From the NCBI RefSeq assembly GCF_900585905.1, contig NZ_UTVH01000001.1:434001-498000 (forward strand): 64,000 nt of DNA. Reading direction: 5' to 3'. The translations under genes and the position numbers were made by a program. Positions within the stretch are counted from its first letter, which is position 1, and each line of letters starts with the position of its first letter. The notes below the pieces were generated by a model. It did not search any database, was not told the origin of the DNA, and worked only from the letters and a program-made list of their open reading frames with translations. Positions 9,816-19,467 of this stretch are shown here, in pieces. Source of the DNA: Pseudomonas viridiflava. Lineage in GTDB: Bacteria > Pseudomonadota > Gammaproteobacteria > Pseudomonadales > Pseudomonadaceae.

Positions 9816-11384
9816 ATGACTTCCTCGCCCGATCTCGCTCAAATGACCCCCGACCAACTGCGTGCATTCGCTGCGCAATTGCTGTCGCAAGTCGAGACCA
9901 TGGGTCAGACGGTTGAGACCATGAGCAAGACGGTCGAAACGATGGGCAAGAAGATCAACCGCGATCAAACGGTGATCGAAAAGCTGACTCACGAGATCGC
10001 ACAGCTCAAGCGTTTGAAGTTTGCCAAGCGTAGCGAGCAAATGAATCCTGAGCAGGCCAGCCTGCTGGATGACCCGATCGATACCGATATCGCAGCAATT
10101 GAAGCCGAGCTTCAAGCGTTACAACTAGCGCCAGCGACAGCCGAAAAAAAGCAAAAGCCCAAGCGCACGGCGTTGCCGGCAGAGTTCCCTCGCACGTTGA
10201 TCCATCACGAACCGGATAACACCCACTGCCCATGCGGCTGCGCACTCAAGCGTATCGGTGAAGATGTCAGCGAGAAGCTGGATTACACGCCGGGCGTGTT
10301 TACCGTTGAGCGTCATATTCGAGGCAAGTGGGTATGCGATGACTGCGAAACGCTGATCCAGGCGCCAGTACCTGCGCAAGTTATCGACAAGGGCATCCCG
10401 ACTGCCGGGTTGCTTGCCCACGTCATGATTGCGAAGTTCGCTGATCATCTTCCGCTTTACCGTCAGGAATCGATTTTCGGTCGAGCTGGCTTGGCGATTC
10501 CCCGTTCGACGTTGGCCCATTGGGTTGGTATGACGGGCGTGCAGTTGCAGCCCCTGGTCGATGCCCTGCGTGACGTGGTGACAGGACAACAGGTCGTGCA
10601 CGCGGACGAAACGCCCGTACAAATGCTCGCTCCGGGCACGAAGAAAACCCACCGTTCCTATGTATGGGCCTACGCCACCAGTCAGTTCTCGGACGTGGCA
10701 GCAGTTGTTTATGACTTCAGCCCCAGCCGCGCCGGTGAGCATGTTCGTAACTTCCTGCACGGCTGGAAAGGCAAACTGGTCTGCGACGATTTTGGCGGTT
10801 ACAAGGCGAGTTTCGAACTCGGCGTGACCGAAATCGGCTGCATGGCCCATGCCCGGCGCAAGTTCTTCGAATTGCACGCAACTAATAAGAGCCAAATCGC
10901 CGAGCAGGCGCTGCGCTACATCCAGTTGTTGTACGAAATCGAAAGCGAAGTGCACGACCTGGAGCCGGATTTACGGTGCCGAATACGGCAAGAAAAAGCC
11001 GTGCCGGTGATGGAGAGGCTGCATGCCTGGATGATTGCCCAACGTGAGGCTGTGCCCGAAGGTTCGGCTATCAGCAGGGCGCTCGATTACAGCCTGAAAC
11101 GCTGGGCAGCGCTGTCGCGCTACCTTGATGACGGCGCCGTTCCCATTGACAACAATTGGGCCGAGAACCAGATCCGACCGTGGGCTCTTGGGCGTAAGAA
11201 CTGGCTATTCGCCGGGTCGCTACGCAGCGGAAAACGGGCTGCGGCGATCATGAGCTTGATCCAGTCTGCGCGCCTCAACGGGCATGATCCGTACGCCTAT
11301 TTGAAGGACGTCCTCACGCGCCTGCCGACGCAACGGGCAAGTGAAATTGAGCAGTTGCTTCCGCATAAGTGGCAGCCGGTTTAA
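9816..11384 (+). CDS. tnpC: IS66 family transposase TnpC
   Basis: The 522-aa DDE transposase of the element. The N-terminal part has a coiled-coil stretch with repeated VETM units (residues ~23-46), followed by a Cys-rich zinc-binding region (CPCGC, then CDDC). The DDE core includes HADETPVQ, KLVCDDFGGYKASF, CMAHARRKFFELH and the C-terminal PIDNNWAENQIRPWALGRK glutamate motif. The full length suggests an active enzyme. ATG at 9816 was chosen over 9789 by comparison with the other IS66 copy. Confidence 0.93.
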   Translation: MTSSPDLAQMTPDQLRAFAAQLLSQVETMGQTVETMSKTVETMGKKINRDQTVIEKLTHEIAQLKRLKFAKRSEQMNPEQASLLDDPIDTDIAAIEAELQALQLAPATAEKKQKPKRTALPAEFPRTLIHHEPDNTHCPCGCALKRIGEDVSEKLDYTPGVFTVERHIRGKWVCDDCETLIQAPVPAQVIDKGIPTAGLLAHVMIAKFADHLPLYRQESIFGRAGLAIPRSTLAHWVGMTGVQLQPLVDALRDVVTGQQVVHADETPVQMLAPGTKKTHRSYVWAYATSQFSDVAAVVYDFSPSRAGEHVRNFLHGWKGKLVCDDFGGYKASFELGVTEIGCMAHARRKFFELHATNKSQIAEQALRYIQLLYEIESEVHDLEPDLRCRIRQEKAVPVMERLHAWMIAQREAVPEGSAISRALDYSLKRWAALSRYLDDGAVPIDNNWAENQIRPWALGRKNWLFAGSLRSGKRAAAIMSLIQSARLNGHDPYAYLKDVLTRLPTQRASEIEQLLPHKWQPV

Positions 11385-11414
11385 TCACACAAGACGGGAT
11401 GCCCGGACGCATAC

Positions 11415-11422
11415 AATGATTG
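11415..11422. repeat. IS66 target-site duplication, right copy
   Basis: AATGATTG directly follows the right inverted repeat and matches 8989-8996 exactly. Confidence 0.9.
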
Positions 11423-11789
11423 TAGCGGCGTGATCAGCCAAGCCGATGTTCCTGGTACGTTTGACGCGCTCTGCATAAACACCGACATGCAGCACGACGA
11501 TGACTTTTTGTTTTTTGAAAATGGCAATGCTGCTCTCCCGTGGCCAATGACCTGGGAGGAATCCTCTGGTCGTTGCGCGGACGATAAACTCATAGCCGAT
11601 CAACCGCGTGAGCATCGACCAGAGCCTAGGTGGACGCTCCTCCGGGACAGTCAAATACCGTGCCGTACGGTTCATGATTTCAAGCGGCTTCTGCAACTGC
11701 GCGCCGGCTTGGACGCCAAAGTTGTTACGGGCATCGCGGGTCGCCGAAGGCACCGCCGAGAGCAACACGATCCTCGGCCAACCGCTTGA
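11423..11789 (+). pseudogene. 3' part of the IS66-interrupted gene
   Basis: This segment continues the frame of 8899..8996 after excision of IS66 (..AFDND-CSGVISQADVPGTFDALC..). The first ~50 codons are protein-like (HDDDFLFFENGNAALPWPMTW). Beyond ~11580 the frame becomes arginine-rich and implausible, and a different remnant reads on the opposite strand, so the natural 3' end may already have been lost by an earlier rearrangement. Function unknown. Confidence 0.45.
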
Positions 11790-11955
11790 GGACGGAATTA
11801 CGGCTCCACATCAGATTGGTATTAGCATAGCTTCGGATGCGAATCGGAGAGATAGGTGCTCGATCCTTCCACGCCAGATTGCGCTCGATGCCCTGATTGT
11901 CGGAACCATCAGAGTAAGGTCTCCAGGAAGGCTCAAGATCGCTCTCGACCTTCAA
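11590..11955 (-). pseudogene. Frameshifted remnant, unrecognised
   Basis: Two minus-strand frames join into one coherent polypeptide. The first, from 11955, reads VESDLEPSWRPYSDG... to ...VALGGAFGDPR. A one-step frame change near 11735 continues as DARNNFGVQAGAQLQKPLEI... to ...LWSMLTRLIGYEFIVR. Both parts are protein-like and consistent with one gene broken by an indel. It has no convincing start or natural end, which suggests decay. It resembles conserved proteins of integrative elements, but I cannot name the family. Confidence 0.4.
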
Positions 11956-12072
11956 TTACAGTGTTAAAACTGCCTTAGTGCCGAAGCGCGGCTCGGCTTC
12001 CACTGTCCTAATGGACGGATCAAAACCGCGAAGGCAATCTCCTTTGGATGTGCCAGACGCACTCGAAGCTCT

Positions 12073-12339
12073 TCAACGCTGATGCATAGCCTTGTCAACG
12101 ACAACCCAACATTTAGCACCGTTATAGTCATCGCCGCCTTCTGCGATAAATACGTTACCCGCTTCGTCAATCGCGGGCACACCTGGTCGCTCATGTCCAG
12201 CGTCCCGCAGGGAATCCTTCCAGGCGTACGCCTCGCCCTCCCAAAACAGTACAACGCCGCCAAGGCATTCTCTGTGACGCTCTTTCCATTGGGTAGCGAT
12301 CGTAAGTAGCACCTCAAACGATGGATTCATAAGCTGCAT
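12073..12339 (-). CDS. Small protein, possibly ArdR-like
   Basis: An 88-aa protein beginning at ATG 12339 with GGAGAAA just upstream; an alternative ATG lies at 12375. The central block (GGVVLFWEGEAYAWKDSLRD, then HERPGVPAIDEAGNVFIAEGG, then GAKCW) is compact and conserved-looking. It reminds me of small proteins annotated as anti-restriction ArdR in Pseudomonas integrative elements, but that is recollection only. It sits between the two IS66 copies next to decayed genes. Confidence 0.45.
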   Translation of the reverse strand: MQLMNPSFEVLLTIATQWKERHRECLGGVVLFWEGEAYAWKDSLRDAGHERPGVPAIDEAGNVFIAEGGDDYNGAKCWVVVDKAMHQR

Positions 12340-12528
12340 TTTCTCCGTTGCTGGGTAACCGTCCGGGCAAGTCATCTAGCGTAGCTGGCTCTATTGTTTT
12401 ACGAGATTGCGCAACGATGAAGCTCAGCCCTCAATGTCGATCAGGGACTGCCGGGCATCATCACCCCAGTCAGACCCGATCAAAGCACTTTCTCGTGCTA
12501 TCAACAATTGAAACGCTTGAGATTCCTT

Positions 12529-14565
12529 TCAAGCGTTGCTGGATAACTTAAACTTGCCGACTACGCTGCGAAGTTCATTAGCGAGCAATGAAAGCTCGTC
12601 AGCCGTTACGGCGTTGTCCTCTACGCCTTCCATGACGATTAAGCTGCTGTTTCGAATGCCGATGACGTTGCGATTGATATCCTCTGAGACCGAATGTTGC
12701 TGCACCGCCGCACTTGCAATCTGAGTGTTCATGCCCACAATTCCGTCTACTGCTTCATTGATCTGGTTCAGGCTGCCAGACGCTTGGCTCGCTGCCTGAA
12801 TGCATTCCCTAGCTCGGGTTTGCCCAGCTTTCATCTGTTGAACAGCGGCATCAGTAGCGCCTTGCAACTGTTGGATGATCCGTCGAATTTCTTCTGTGGA
12901 GTTTTGTGTGCGCGAGGCCAGAGTCCGCACTTCGTCAGCCACGACCGCGAAACCACGGCCTTGCTCGCCAGCTCGCGCCGCCTCGATGGCCGCGTTGAGG
13001 GCCAGCAGGTTAGTCTGATCCGCGATGGTACTGATGACCTCGATGACACCACCGATTTCTTTGCTGTGTGTCGCTAACGCTTCGACTTTGCTTGCACTGA
13101 GCTCCACTTCGTTGGCCAACGCCTCAATAGCGGCACTTGTTTCAATCATAACTTTCAAGCCGTCGTTAGACGCACTGCTTGCAGATTCAGCGGCACGTGC
13201 TGCGCCCTCGGTATTCTGGGCCACGTCGGCAACGCTCGCGGTCATTTCGTTGATGGCAGTAGCAACCTGCTCGGTTTCAGCCTGTTGTGAGTTCATTGAG
13301 GCTTTGGCTTGGCCTATGGAGATCTCTAGTCGCTTTGCCGCATCTGAGACTGAATGCGAGCTACGCTCCACCTGGCTCAGTGAGCCAGAGAAGGCCGTTA
13401 CCATGCGGTTAAGTCCCTCGCCTACATCACCGATTTCATCGTGGCTGTTGATTCGGACGCGCGCGCTCAGATCGCCTTGAGCAATACGTGCCGTCACAGC
13501 TAGGAGCTCATCAACCCCAATCCGCAGAGCCTTGTAGATGCCGACGAACGCATAGAGCAGCAGTATCGCAATGGCGATAAATAGCTCAGTGCCGAAAGTA
13601 CGCTCATTACTCAGTGTATTCAGACGCTCATCAATTCGAATTCGCAGCGATTCCTGCATCTGATCCTGAGCTTTGTAAAACTGAGCAACGACGGCGTTTC
13701 CACGCTCGCCCAAGGTGTTGGCATTCACGTTTGAGCGCTTGCTCGGATCAAGGTAGTCCACCAGGTCTTTACGCAGATTTTCCAGGTCGGTAATGGCTGT
13801 TGTTACAGACGGCTGAACTACACCAGATAATTTCGGCTCTTCTCGGCGAAGCAGGGAAAGGCTCTGCTGCAACTCTTGACGCATTAGCAGCTCCTGTTTC
13901 AACAAAGTCTGGGCAAAAATACGAGTGGTGTCGTCCAGAGGACGGTCAGCGCTAAAACCGCTGGCCAGACCGCGAATCTGTCCGACCAGATTTATTTGCC
14001 GAGGCAGACGTATAGAGCTTAGATCGATGAGGTACAACGAACCTGCATCTTCGTCCAAAATCATGCCGGAAGTGGCCGTAATGTAGTAAACGAAATTCAT
14101 TAGGTCGGTTAACTGGTCGTTCCACGCGGAAAAGATCACCAAAGGTGCTTCGCCTGCTTTGGCGCGTTCAACCAGCTGCACACTAGCGGTACGCAACGTC
14201 TGAACTCGGTCTGTCGTTGCCAGTTGGGTGCTAAATTTTGCGTCCTGCGCAGCAAGAGTCGCATAGGCATCGTTAAGCTTTTCAGCATTGCGTGCTGCAT
14301 TGGCTACTGCGTTGGTGTCACCGCTGAGCATGCCGTGTGTCAGCGCCCTCTGAATCATGGTTAGACGCAGGATAGGGGTGACGTCCAACAAGTATTGTTG
14401 ACCCACCTGTTCATGCTTGATGCCCGTGATGCTCGTGTTCAGTGAAAGCATCGCCCGGGTGCCTAGCAGGAGCAGAGGAATCAGGACAATAAATCCCAAA
14501 ATTGCGAATTTCATGGGGAATCGAACACGGTTGGTAACGAACAGGGCAGGCGCTAATAAATTCAT
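12529..14565 (-). CDS. Methyl-accepting chemotaxis protein
   Basis: A 678-aa chemoreceptor that controls CheA kinase at the inner membrane. An N-terminal membrane segment ([16 protein letters not shown]) precedes a periplasmic helical sensor region of ~300 residues, then a second membrane segment ([18 protein letters not shown]), a HAMP domain ([29 protein letters not shown]) and the cytoplasmic signalling tip [30 protein letters not shown] split across the hairpin. No C-terminal CheR-tethering pentapeptide is visible. ATG at 14565 is preferred over the GTG at 14580. The ligand cannot be told from sequence. It is a lone receptor between inverted IS66 copies, so it is cargo rather than part of a che operon. 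Confidence 0.92.
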   Translation of the reverse strand: MNLLAPALFVTNRVRFPMKFAILGFIVLIPLLLLGTRAMLSLNTSITGIKHEQVGQQYLLDVTPILRLTMIQRALTHGMLSGDTNAVANAARNAEKLNDAYATLAAQDAKFSTQLATTDRVQTLRTASVQLVERAKAGEAPLVIFSAWNDQLTDLMNFVYYITATSGMILDEDAGSLYLIDLSSIRLPRQINLVGQIRGLASGFSADRPLDDTTRIFAQTLLKQELLMRQELQQSLSLLRREEPKLSGVVQPSVTTAITDLENLRKDLVDYLDPSKRSNVNANTLGERGNAVVAQFYKAQDQMQESLRIRIDERLNTLSNERTFGTELFIAIAILLLYAFVGIYKALRIGVDELLAVTARIAQGDLSARVRINSHDEIGDVGEGLNRMVTAFSGSLSQVERSSHSVSDAAKRLEISIGQAKASMNSQQAETEQVATAINEMTASVADVAQNTEGAARAAESASSASNDGLKVMIETSAAIEALANEVELSASKVEALATHSKEIGGVIEVISTIADQTNLLALNAAIEAARAGEQGRGFAVVADEVRTLASRTQNSTEEIRRIIQQLQGATDAAVQQMKAGQTRARECIQAASQASGSLNQINEAVDGIVGMNTQIASAAVQQHSVSEDINRNVIGIRNSSLIVMEGVEDNAVTADELSLLANELRSVVGKFKLSSNA

Positions 14566-14851
14566 CGGGTTCTCGATCACTCAAGGTCTGTGAGTGCTTT
14601 CTTAGGCGTTAAAAAGTGCCCATCTCTCATTTATGGTTATGAGGTAATGAAAGCATTCCAAGAGATCTTCCTCAAAAGCCGCTTACTCTCCTTTGTTACA
14701 GGATCGAATTGCCGCGCTTCTCTTGGTACGAAAACTATCGGCTGAACCGGGCGAAGCTGTAGGGAGGAATGCATGGATAACCAGCATAAAGGCTAAGTAG
14801 ACCGGTAATGGCACCAGTTGGAGGTGCGTCCGGGCATCCCGTCTTGCGCAA

Positions 14852-16378
14852 CTAAACCGGTCGCCACCTATGCGGTAGTAGCTCCGCAATCTCACTTGCC
14901 CGCTGCGTCGGCAGGCGCGTGAGGACGTCCTTCAAATAAGCATACGGATCATGGCCGTTGAGTCGCGCCGATTGGATCAAACTCATGATCGCCGCTGCAC
15001 GTTTACCGCTGCGTAACGATCCCGCGAACAGCCAGTTCGAACGCCCAAGAGCCCACGGCCGGATTTGATTCTCGCACCAGTTATTATCGATGGGCACGGC
15101 ACCGTCATCGAGATAGCGCGTCAGCGCTATCCAGCGTTTGAGACTGTAATCCAGCGCCTTGGCGATGGCCGAACCCTCAGGCACAAGCTGTCTTTGGGCG
15201 ATCATCCAGGTATGAAGTGCGTCGGCGATTGGCGCTGCTTTTTCCTGCCGTATTCGCTGCCGATCACCCGGCTCCAGCTCTCGGACTTCTCGTTCAGCTT
15301 CGTACAAGGCCGCGATGTAGTTCAGCGCTTTTTCGGCGACCTGGCTCTTGTTGGTCACGTGCAAGTCGAAGAACTTCCGGCGGGCATGGGCCATGCAGCC
15401 GATCTCCGTAACGCCCAGTTCAAAGCCTGCCTTGTAGCCGGCAAAGTCATCGCAGACCAGCTTGCCGTTCCAACTGCCCAAGAAGGCTCGGGCATGTTCG
15501 CCAGCGCGGCTCGGGCTGAAGTCGTAAACGACCGCCGCCAGGTTGGAGAACTGACTGGTGGCATAGGCCCAGACGTAAGCGCGATGAGTTTTTTTCGCAC
15601 CAGGCGTCAGCATTTGTACCGGCGTCTCGTCGGCGTGAACGACGTCGTGCGTCAGCACGGCTTCGCGCAGCGCATCAACCAGCGGCTGTAATTGCACGCC
15701 GCAGTTGCCCACCCACTGCGCCAAGGTCGAACGGGCGATGGGCAGCCCGGCGCGGCCGAAGATTTTCTCTTGGCGATACAGCGGCAGATGGTCGGCAAAC
15801 TTGGCCACCATGATGTGGGCCAGCAGGCCTGCGGTCGGGACGCCTTTGTCGATGACGTGCGCCGGTACCGGCGCCTGGATCAGTGTTTCGCACTGTTCGC
15901 AGGCCCACTTTCCACGGATGTGGCGTTCGACTGTGAACACGCCGGGCGTGTAGTCGAGCTTTTCGCTGGCGTCTTCGCCGATGCGCTTGAGTGCGCAGCC
16001 GCACTGGCAGTGGCTGTTGTCCGGTTCGTGATGGATCAGTGTGCGAGGAAACTGCGGTGGCAGCGGTGCGCGCTTGGGTTGCTGGCGCACTTTGGCTTCG
16101 ACAGGTGCCGGTTGCAGCGCCTCAAACTCGGCTTCGATAGCGGCGATATCCGTATCGATCAAGTCGTCGAGCAGGCTGGCTTGATCCGGGCTCAACTGCT
16201 CGCTGCGCTTGGCACACTTGAAGCGTTTGAGCAGCGCGATCTCGTGGGCCAGCTTCTCGTTGACCGATTTGTGATGAGTGATTTGCTTGTCCATCGTCTC
16301 GACGCGCTGGATCAACTGCGCCGCCAAGGCACGCAGTTCTTCAGGGTTTAATTGATCGAGATTCGGATGCGAAGTCAT
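14852..16378 (-). CDS. tnpC: IS66 family transposase TnpC (copy 2)
   Basis: A 508-aa IS66 DDE transposase closely similar to the copy-1 enzyme, with the same CQCGC/CEQC zinc region, HADETPVQ, KLVCDDFAGYKAGF and PIDNNWCENQIRPWALGRS motifs. It lacks one of the VETM coiled-coil units present in copy 1. The start at 16378 (MTSHPNLDQ) corresponds to the copy-1 start; upstream in-frame codons belong to the leader. It appears intact. Confidence 0.92.
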   Translation of the reverse strand: MTSHPNLDQLNPEELRALAAQLIQRVETMDKQITHHKSVNEKLAHEIALLKRFKCAKRSEQLSPDQASLLDDLIDTDIAAIEAEFEALQPAPVEAKVRQQPKRAPLPPQFPRTLIHHEPDNSHCQCGCALKRIGEDASEKLDYTPGVFTVERHIRGKWACEQCETLIQAPVPAHVIDKGVPTAGLLAHIMVAKFADHLPLYRQEKIFGRAGLPIARSTLAQWVGNCGVQLQPLVDALREAVLTHDVVHADETPVQMLTPGAKKTHRAYVWAYATSQFSNLAAVVYDFSPSRAGEHARAFLGSWNGKLVCDDFAGYKAGFELGVTEIGCMAHARRKFFDLHVTNKSQVAEKALNYIAALYEAEREVRELEPGDRQRIRQEKAAPIADALHTWMIAQRQLVPEGSAIAKALDYSLKRWIALTRYLDDGAVPIDNNWCENQIRPWALGRSNWLFAGSLRSGKRAAAIMSLIQSARLNGHDPYAYLKDVLTRLPTQRASEIAELLPHRWRPV

Positions 16379-16461
16379 GCCGCCGATTTTGCCAGAGAGG
16401 GCTAGTGGCGGCGATAGACTGATGGGCCAATTGCGCTGGCAAGCAGGCCATGGCAGGCGAA

Positions 16462-16797
16462 TTAGAGCACCGTGATGGCTGCTCCGGAACCGACGCGTTG
16501 CCAAGGCAAGCCGAGCACCAAGGCTTGAAGTTGCTCTGCATCCAACTCGACTTCAGAGCCGTGCCGCACGCCCGGCCAAAAAAAACGTCCTTGATTCAAG
16601 CGCCGGGCAGCAAGCCAAATCCCCAAGCCATCATGCACCAGCACTTTCATGCGATTGGCACGACGGTTGGCAAACAGATAAGCACAGTGCGGCTTCGCCG
16701 CACCGAACACCGCCACGACCCGCGCCAGCGCAGTTTCAGTGCCTGCGCGCATGTCCATGGGCTCGGTGGCAAGCCAGATGGAGTCGATGCGGATCAT
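16462..16797 (-). CDS. tnpB: IS66 family accessory protein TnpB (copy 2)
   Basis: A 111-aa IS66 OrfB, nearly identical to the copy-1 protein over its whole length (IDSIWLATEPMDMRAG, AYLFANRRANRMKVL, LNQGRFFWPG). ATG at 16797 overlaps the tnpA stop by 4 bp (ATGA), as in copy 1 where the start is GTG. Confidence 0.9.
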   Translation of the reverse strand: MIRIDSIWLATEPMDMRAGTETALARVVAVFGAAKPHCAYLFANRRANRMKVLVHDGLGIWLAARRLNQGRFFWPGVRHGSEVELDAEQLQALVLGLPWQRVGSGAAITVL

Positions 16798-17126
16798 CGC
16801 AGCAGGTCTCGCAGGAAAGCAGAACACGCCGCTGCATTTTCTGCCGGCCAACTCACCACGACTACGCCTTTTGAATGCGGCACTTCGATTCGGATCGTGG
16901 CAGGAAGGGCCTGATGCATCGGCACCGGCGGCGATGTCTTGACCGGGATGAAGGCGGTTTGAAGTGTCAGGTTTTTCTGTGCATGCACCCGAATCCATTT
17001 ATGGACGAGGTTTGCATTGAGGTTGTGGGTCAAGGCGACATTGGCAATTGAAGTGTCAGGTTGGGCGCACTCAGCAATGACCTGGGCCTTGAAGGACTTG
17101 GAATAGGAACGGCGTTCTTGTGGCAT
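16794..17126 (-). CDS. tnpA: IS66 family accessory protein TnpA (copy 2)
   Basis: A 110-aa helix-turn-helix protein (RRSYSKSFKAQVIAEC, NVALTHNLNANLVHKWI) ending AACSAFLRDLLR. It is roughly 60% similar to copy-1 TnpA by eye and much more diverged than TnpB, so the two IS are related but distinct elements. Start chosen at the ATG before the RRSYS motif. Confidence 0.85.
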   Translation of the reverse strand: MPQERRSYSKSFKAQVIAECAQPDTSIANVALTHNLNANLVHKWIRVHAQKNLTLQTAFIPVKTSPPVPMHQALPATIRIEVPHSKGVVVVSWPAENAAACSAFLRDLLR

Positions 17127-17229
17127 GGGCGTCCGCTTAAAAAGGCTAAAAATGGTGTCCACCTATATTTGGGTGGACACCATCGCCTCAAGCGACGGTG
17201 TCAGGAAGGTGTGTTGCCCGGACGGTTAC

Positions 17230-17397
17230 GTTGCTGGCTTTGGCTGCACAACTCTAGTAGCTAAAGTCCTCCAGCGGCTAGGCATACCAGAGGCTGCCGA
17301 TGGAGGTCGTTTCTTCCAGATGTAGAGTAGCTATCTGACGGAGCTTGGCATCGCTTGTAAATTCCAAGCACATCCAGCAGTGCTTTTGCAGGGAGGT
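17230..17397. other. Short gap between IS66 copy 2 and the 651-aa gene
   Basis: No coding frame with a plausible start is visible. It holds the outer flank of the IS element and the 3' side of the leftward gene. Confidence 0.5.
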
Positions 17398-19353
17398 TCA
17401 GAGCGCTATCTCCTCCAGCTGTGGTGCGACATGGGTTTTCCAGTGTGCGAGTAGTGGCAGGCAAGCTAGGTAGTACATCAACCAGCATGCGTAAATGCTT
17501 GAATGAAGGTAGCAGTTGCCAGAGGCCAACTTTCCATGCGCCAGTTCGTGGCGCAGGCATGGCCCGCCCTTGAAATTGAAGAGAAGATCAATGGTGTAGA
17601 TCAGATCCACACCAAAAACCGACTCCAGCTCATCGCGTCGATTCTTCAACAGTCCACTGATCGACCTGTCTTCTTGCCGCATCTCTTCATCGAGTTTCGA
17701 CGTATCGAAACCTGAGTCGCTAAGGACATGGCGCAGAGAGTTTTCTAGCTGAGGGAGCAGCAGGTGACACGCAGACATCATGTCGCCTTGGAGAAAGCGC
17801 GCGAGGCCCAAGGCATAGATGTGTTCGAACCCTGGGCAAACGAAATGGCTGGCCGAAGTGATCGCCATCAGATGGCGATCGTCGACAGCGAATTTTGTCA
17901 GCAACGTCTGAGCTGCAGGTTTAATTCGGCTTTCGACTGCCATCTGGTAATGGATATCAAGGGGGATCAGGCTCTCGTGCGCATACCACTCGGGGGGTGG
18001 TGTCTCGTTCAGGTTTACGACAGGAGCTTGATTGACCACACGACCTAAAACATCTGTGTAAATCCGTCCACTGAACAGGTCGGACAAAAAGGAATCGCTG
18101 CGATCTTTGATGATGTCTGTGTGCAACGCTATTTTCTGCGGCACATTGCAAATATGGGCAAGTCTGTAAAAGAAGTCTGGAAGCGTCAGGTCTCTGAAAA
18201 TATCGATGGTTCCTTGGCGATCTTCGCTCAGATCCATGGGAGTTTGAAAAGCTGAGAACTCGTGAGCCGCTTGTGCTTGCTGATCCAGTAGATCGGCCTT
18301 CAAGGCTTCTAGCTCTTTCTGCATTCCAGGGATTGATCGAAGCTCCCGAATAGCATCTCGCGTCCAGCTCGCTTTGGCCAAGAAGCTGTCCACTCCTTCG
18401 CCCATTTTGAGGGTCTGTTGTATCGACCTTAGCTTGCAGCGCTTGAAGCCCTCGTGGTCTTTGGACTGCTGGTGAGCCTGAGCAGCAAGCTCCCATAGCA
18501 CTTTGACCGCCAAGGCATAATCACTTGCCTCAGCATCGTTTGCCGACCTCTCTGCGTCTTGGGCCACCAGCGTCCATTCAATCAGGCTGAAGGCCTGCCC
18601 TAGGCGAGCAAGTCGATCAAACGATGAGTGGCACCGAAGCTTATCCGCTTGAACGTACAAGCGCCTCCATAAGGCAACAGCAACCTCAGGGGGATTTTTC
18701 CGCTTTCCGGTGTTTGCGATGATATGGAACACCCGGTGGATCAGGTCTACAACTTTGGAGGACAAGCCGGAGGGCGGTTCGTAGCTGAAGGAGAGTTTAT
18801 CGTCGAGATAGAACTCGATTGCTTCGCAATACGCCTCGATGGCTAAGCCAGCGCATTTGTGAAGGCTTTTGTGGTTGTACCACGCTACGTCGGCAACCCG
18901 CGCTCGTATGAGTGGATGATCGATATTCTCCGCAATAGCGGCGAGTACTTGGCTTTGCTCACCGGCGATGTCTGCGGGAATAGGAGTGCGCATTCCGTCT
19001 CTGGTCAGCCTTGGCCCGAAGGCATCATGGCGATCAACGGAAAAATGGTACGAGCACACTACCATCAGTACTCTATAAGCCAGATAAACACCCCGCTGAC
19101 CTTCGGCAAGTGCCTGTTTGGACAGAGCGCTGAATTGGGCGTCAAGCGAGTAAAATTCGAGCGTGTCGATGGTCTCCAGCAGGCGGCTTATCTTCGTTTG
19201 CTGGAAGTCCTTGATCGACGCCAGTTCCAAATCAAAGAGATTAGGCTCGCTATTGGTTGCTGCGTCTGGCTCTGCGGCGGTCGCTTGCAGTTGTTGCTCG
19301 CTCATTCCACTGTCAGGTTGTCGAGCTGGATCCGGTTGGTCAGTGGCGTTCAC
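17398..19353 (-). CDS. DUF4209-like protein with a C-terminal RxxxxH motif
   Basis: A 651-aa, mostly helical cytoplasmic protein. The C-terminal ~150 residues resemble DUF4209: LLLPQLENSLRHVL, then FNFKGGPCLRHELAHGKL. The RHELAH sequence (R601...H606) matches the R-x4-6-H signature of HEPN ribonucleases. The N-terminal half is an uncharacterised helical region I associate with DUF7380. The gene lies 115 bp downstream of an XRE regulator gene on the same strand and may share its control. A toxin or defence nuclease role is inferred from the motif and the island context; it could equally be a structural helical protein. Confidence 0.65.
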   Translation of the reverse strand: MNATDQPDPARQPDSGMSEQQLQATAAEPDAATNSEPNLFDLELASIKDFQQTKISRLLETIDTLEFYSLDAQFSALSKQALAEGQRGVYLAYRVLMVVCSYHFSVDRHDAFGPRLTRDGMRTPIPADIAGEQSQVLAAIAENIDHPLIRARVADVAWYNHKSLHKCAGLAIEAYCEAIEFYLDDKLSFSYEPPSGLSSKVVDLIHRVFHIIANTGKRKNPPEVAVALWRRLYVQADKLRCHSSFDRLARLGQAFSLIEWTLVAQDAERSANDAEASDYALAVKVLWELAAQAHQQSKDHEGFKRCKLRSIQQTLKMGEGVDSFLAKASWTRDAIRELRSIPGMQKELEALKADLLDQQAQAAHEFSAFQTPMDLSEDRQGTIDIFRDLTLPDFFYRLAHICNVPQKIALHTDIIKDRSDSFLSDLFSGRIYTDVLGRVVNQAPVVNLNETPPPEWYAHESLIPLDIHYQMAVESRIKPAAQTLLTKFAVDDRHLMAITSASHFVCPGFEHIYALGLARFLQGDMMSACHLLLPQLENSLRHVLSDSGFDTSKLDEEMRQEDRSISGLLKNRRDELESVFGVDLIYTIDLLFNFKGGPCLRHELAHGKLASGNCYLHSSIYACWLMYYLACLPLLAHWKTHVAPQLEEIAL

Positions 19354-19467
19354 TCTTCAGTTACTCCTACCCTCTGTAGTCCCAGACCTCAGCGGGTGCT
19401 CAACGAAATGAAAGTCGAAGGACTACACGCTCAATAAACAACGAGATATGAGAATCGGTATAGCGGT

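Larger units (their letters stand above)
8997..11414 (+). mobile_element. IS66-family insertion sequence (copy 1, complete)
   Basis: A 2418-bp element with terminal inverted repeats: GTATGCGTCCGGCA at the left end and, read inward, GTATGCGTCCGGGCA at the right, differing by one base. It carries tnpA, tnpB and tnpC on the plus strand, the standard IS66 layout, and is flanked by an exact 8-bp duplication, which marks a genuine transposition at this spot. A GGTGTGCAC/GGTGGACACC inverted repeat lies in the tnpA leader. It interrupts a small gene that can be rejoined in frame. Confidence 0.92.
14822..17229 (-). mobile_element. IS66-family insertion sequence (copy 2)
   Basis: A 2.4-kb element in inverted orientation to copy 1. 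Its right terminus is GTAACCGTCCGGGCA read inward from 17229; its left terminus contains TGCGTCCGGGCATCCCGTCTTG (14825-14846), identical to the inner end of copy 1. The outermost left bases deviate and no 8-bp duplication is visible (CCAGTTGG against GTTGCTGG), so the left junction has probably been rearranged. The tnpA leader carries a perfect 10-bp inverted repeat GGTGTCCACC/GGTGGACACC at 17154-17181. Confidence 0.85.

Noticed and set aside
11385..11768. Minus-strand 127-aa frame as an intact gene
   Set aside because: Its first residues come from a different frame than the conserved-looking part, and its C-terminus runs across the IS66 target duplication and terminal repeat. Only the frameshifted remnant at 11590-11955 is reported.
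14814..17237. Target-site duplication for IS66 copy 2
   Set aside because: CCAGTTGG and GTTGCTGG do not match, so no duplication is claimed.
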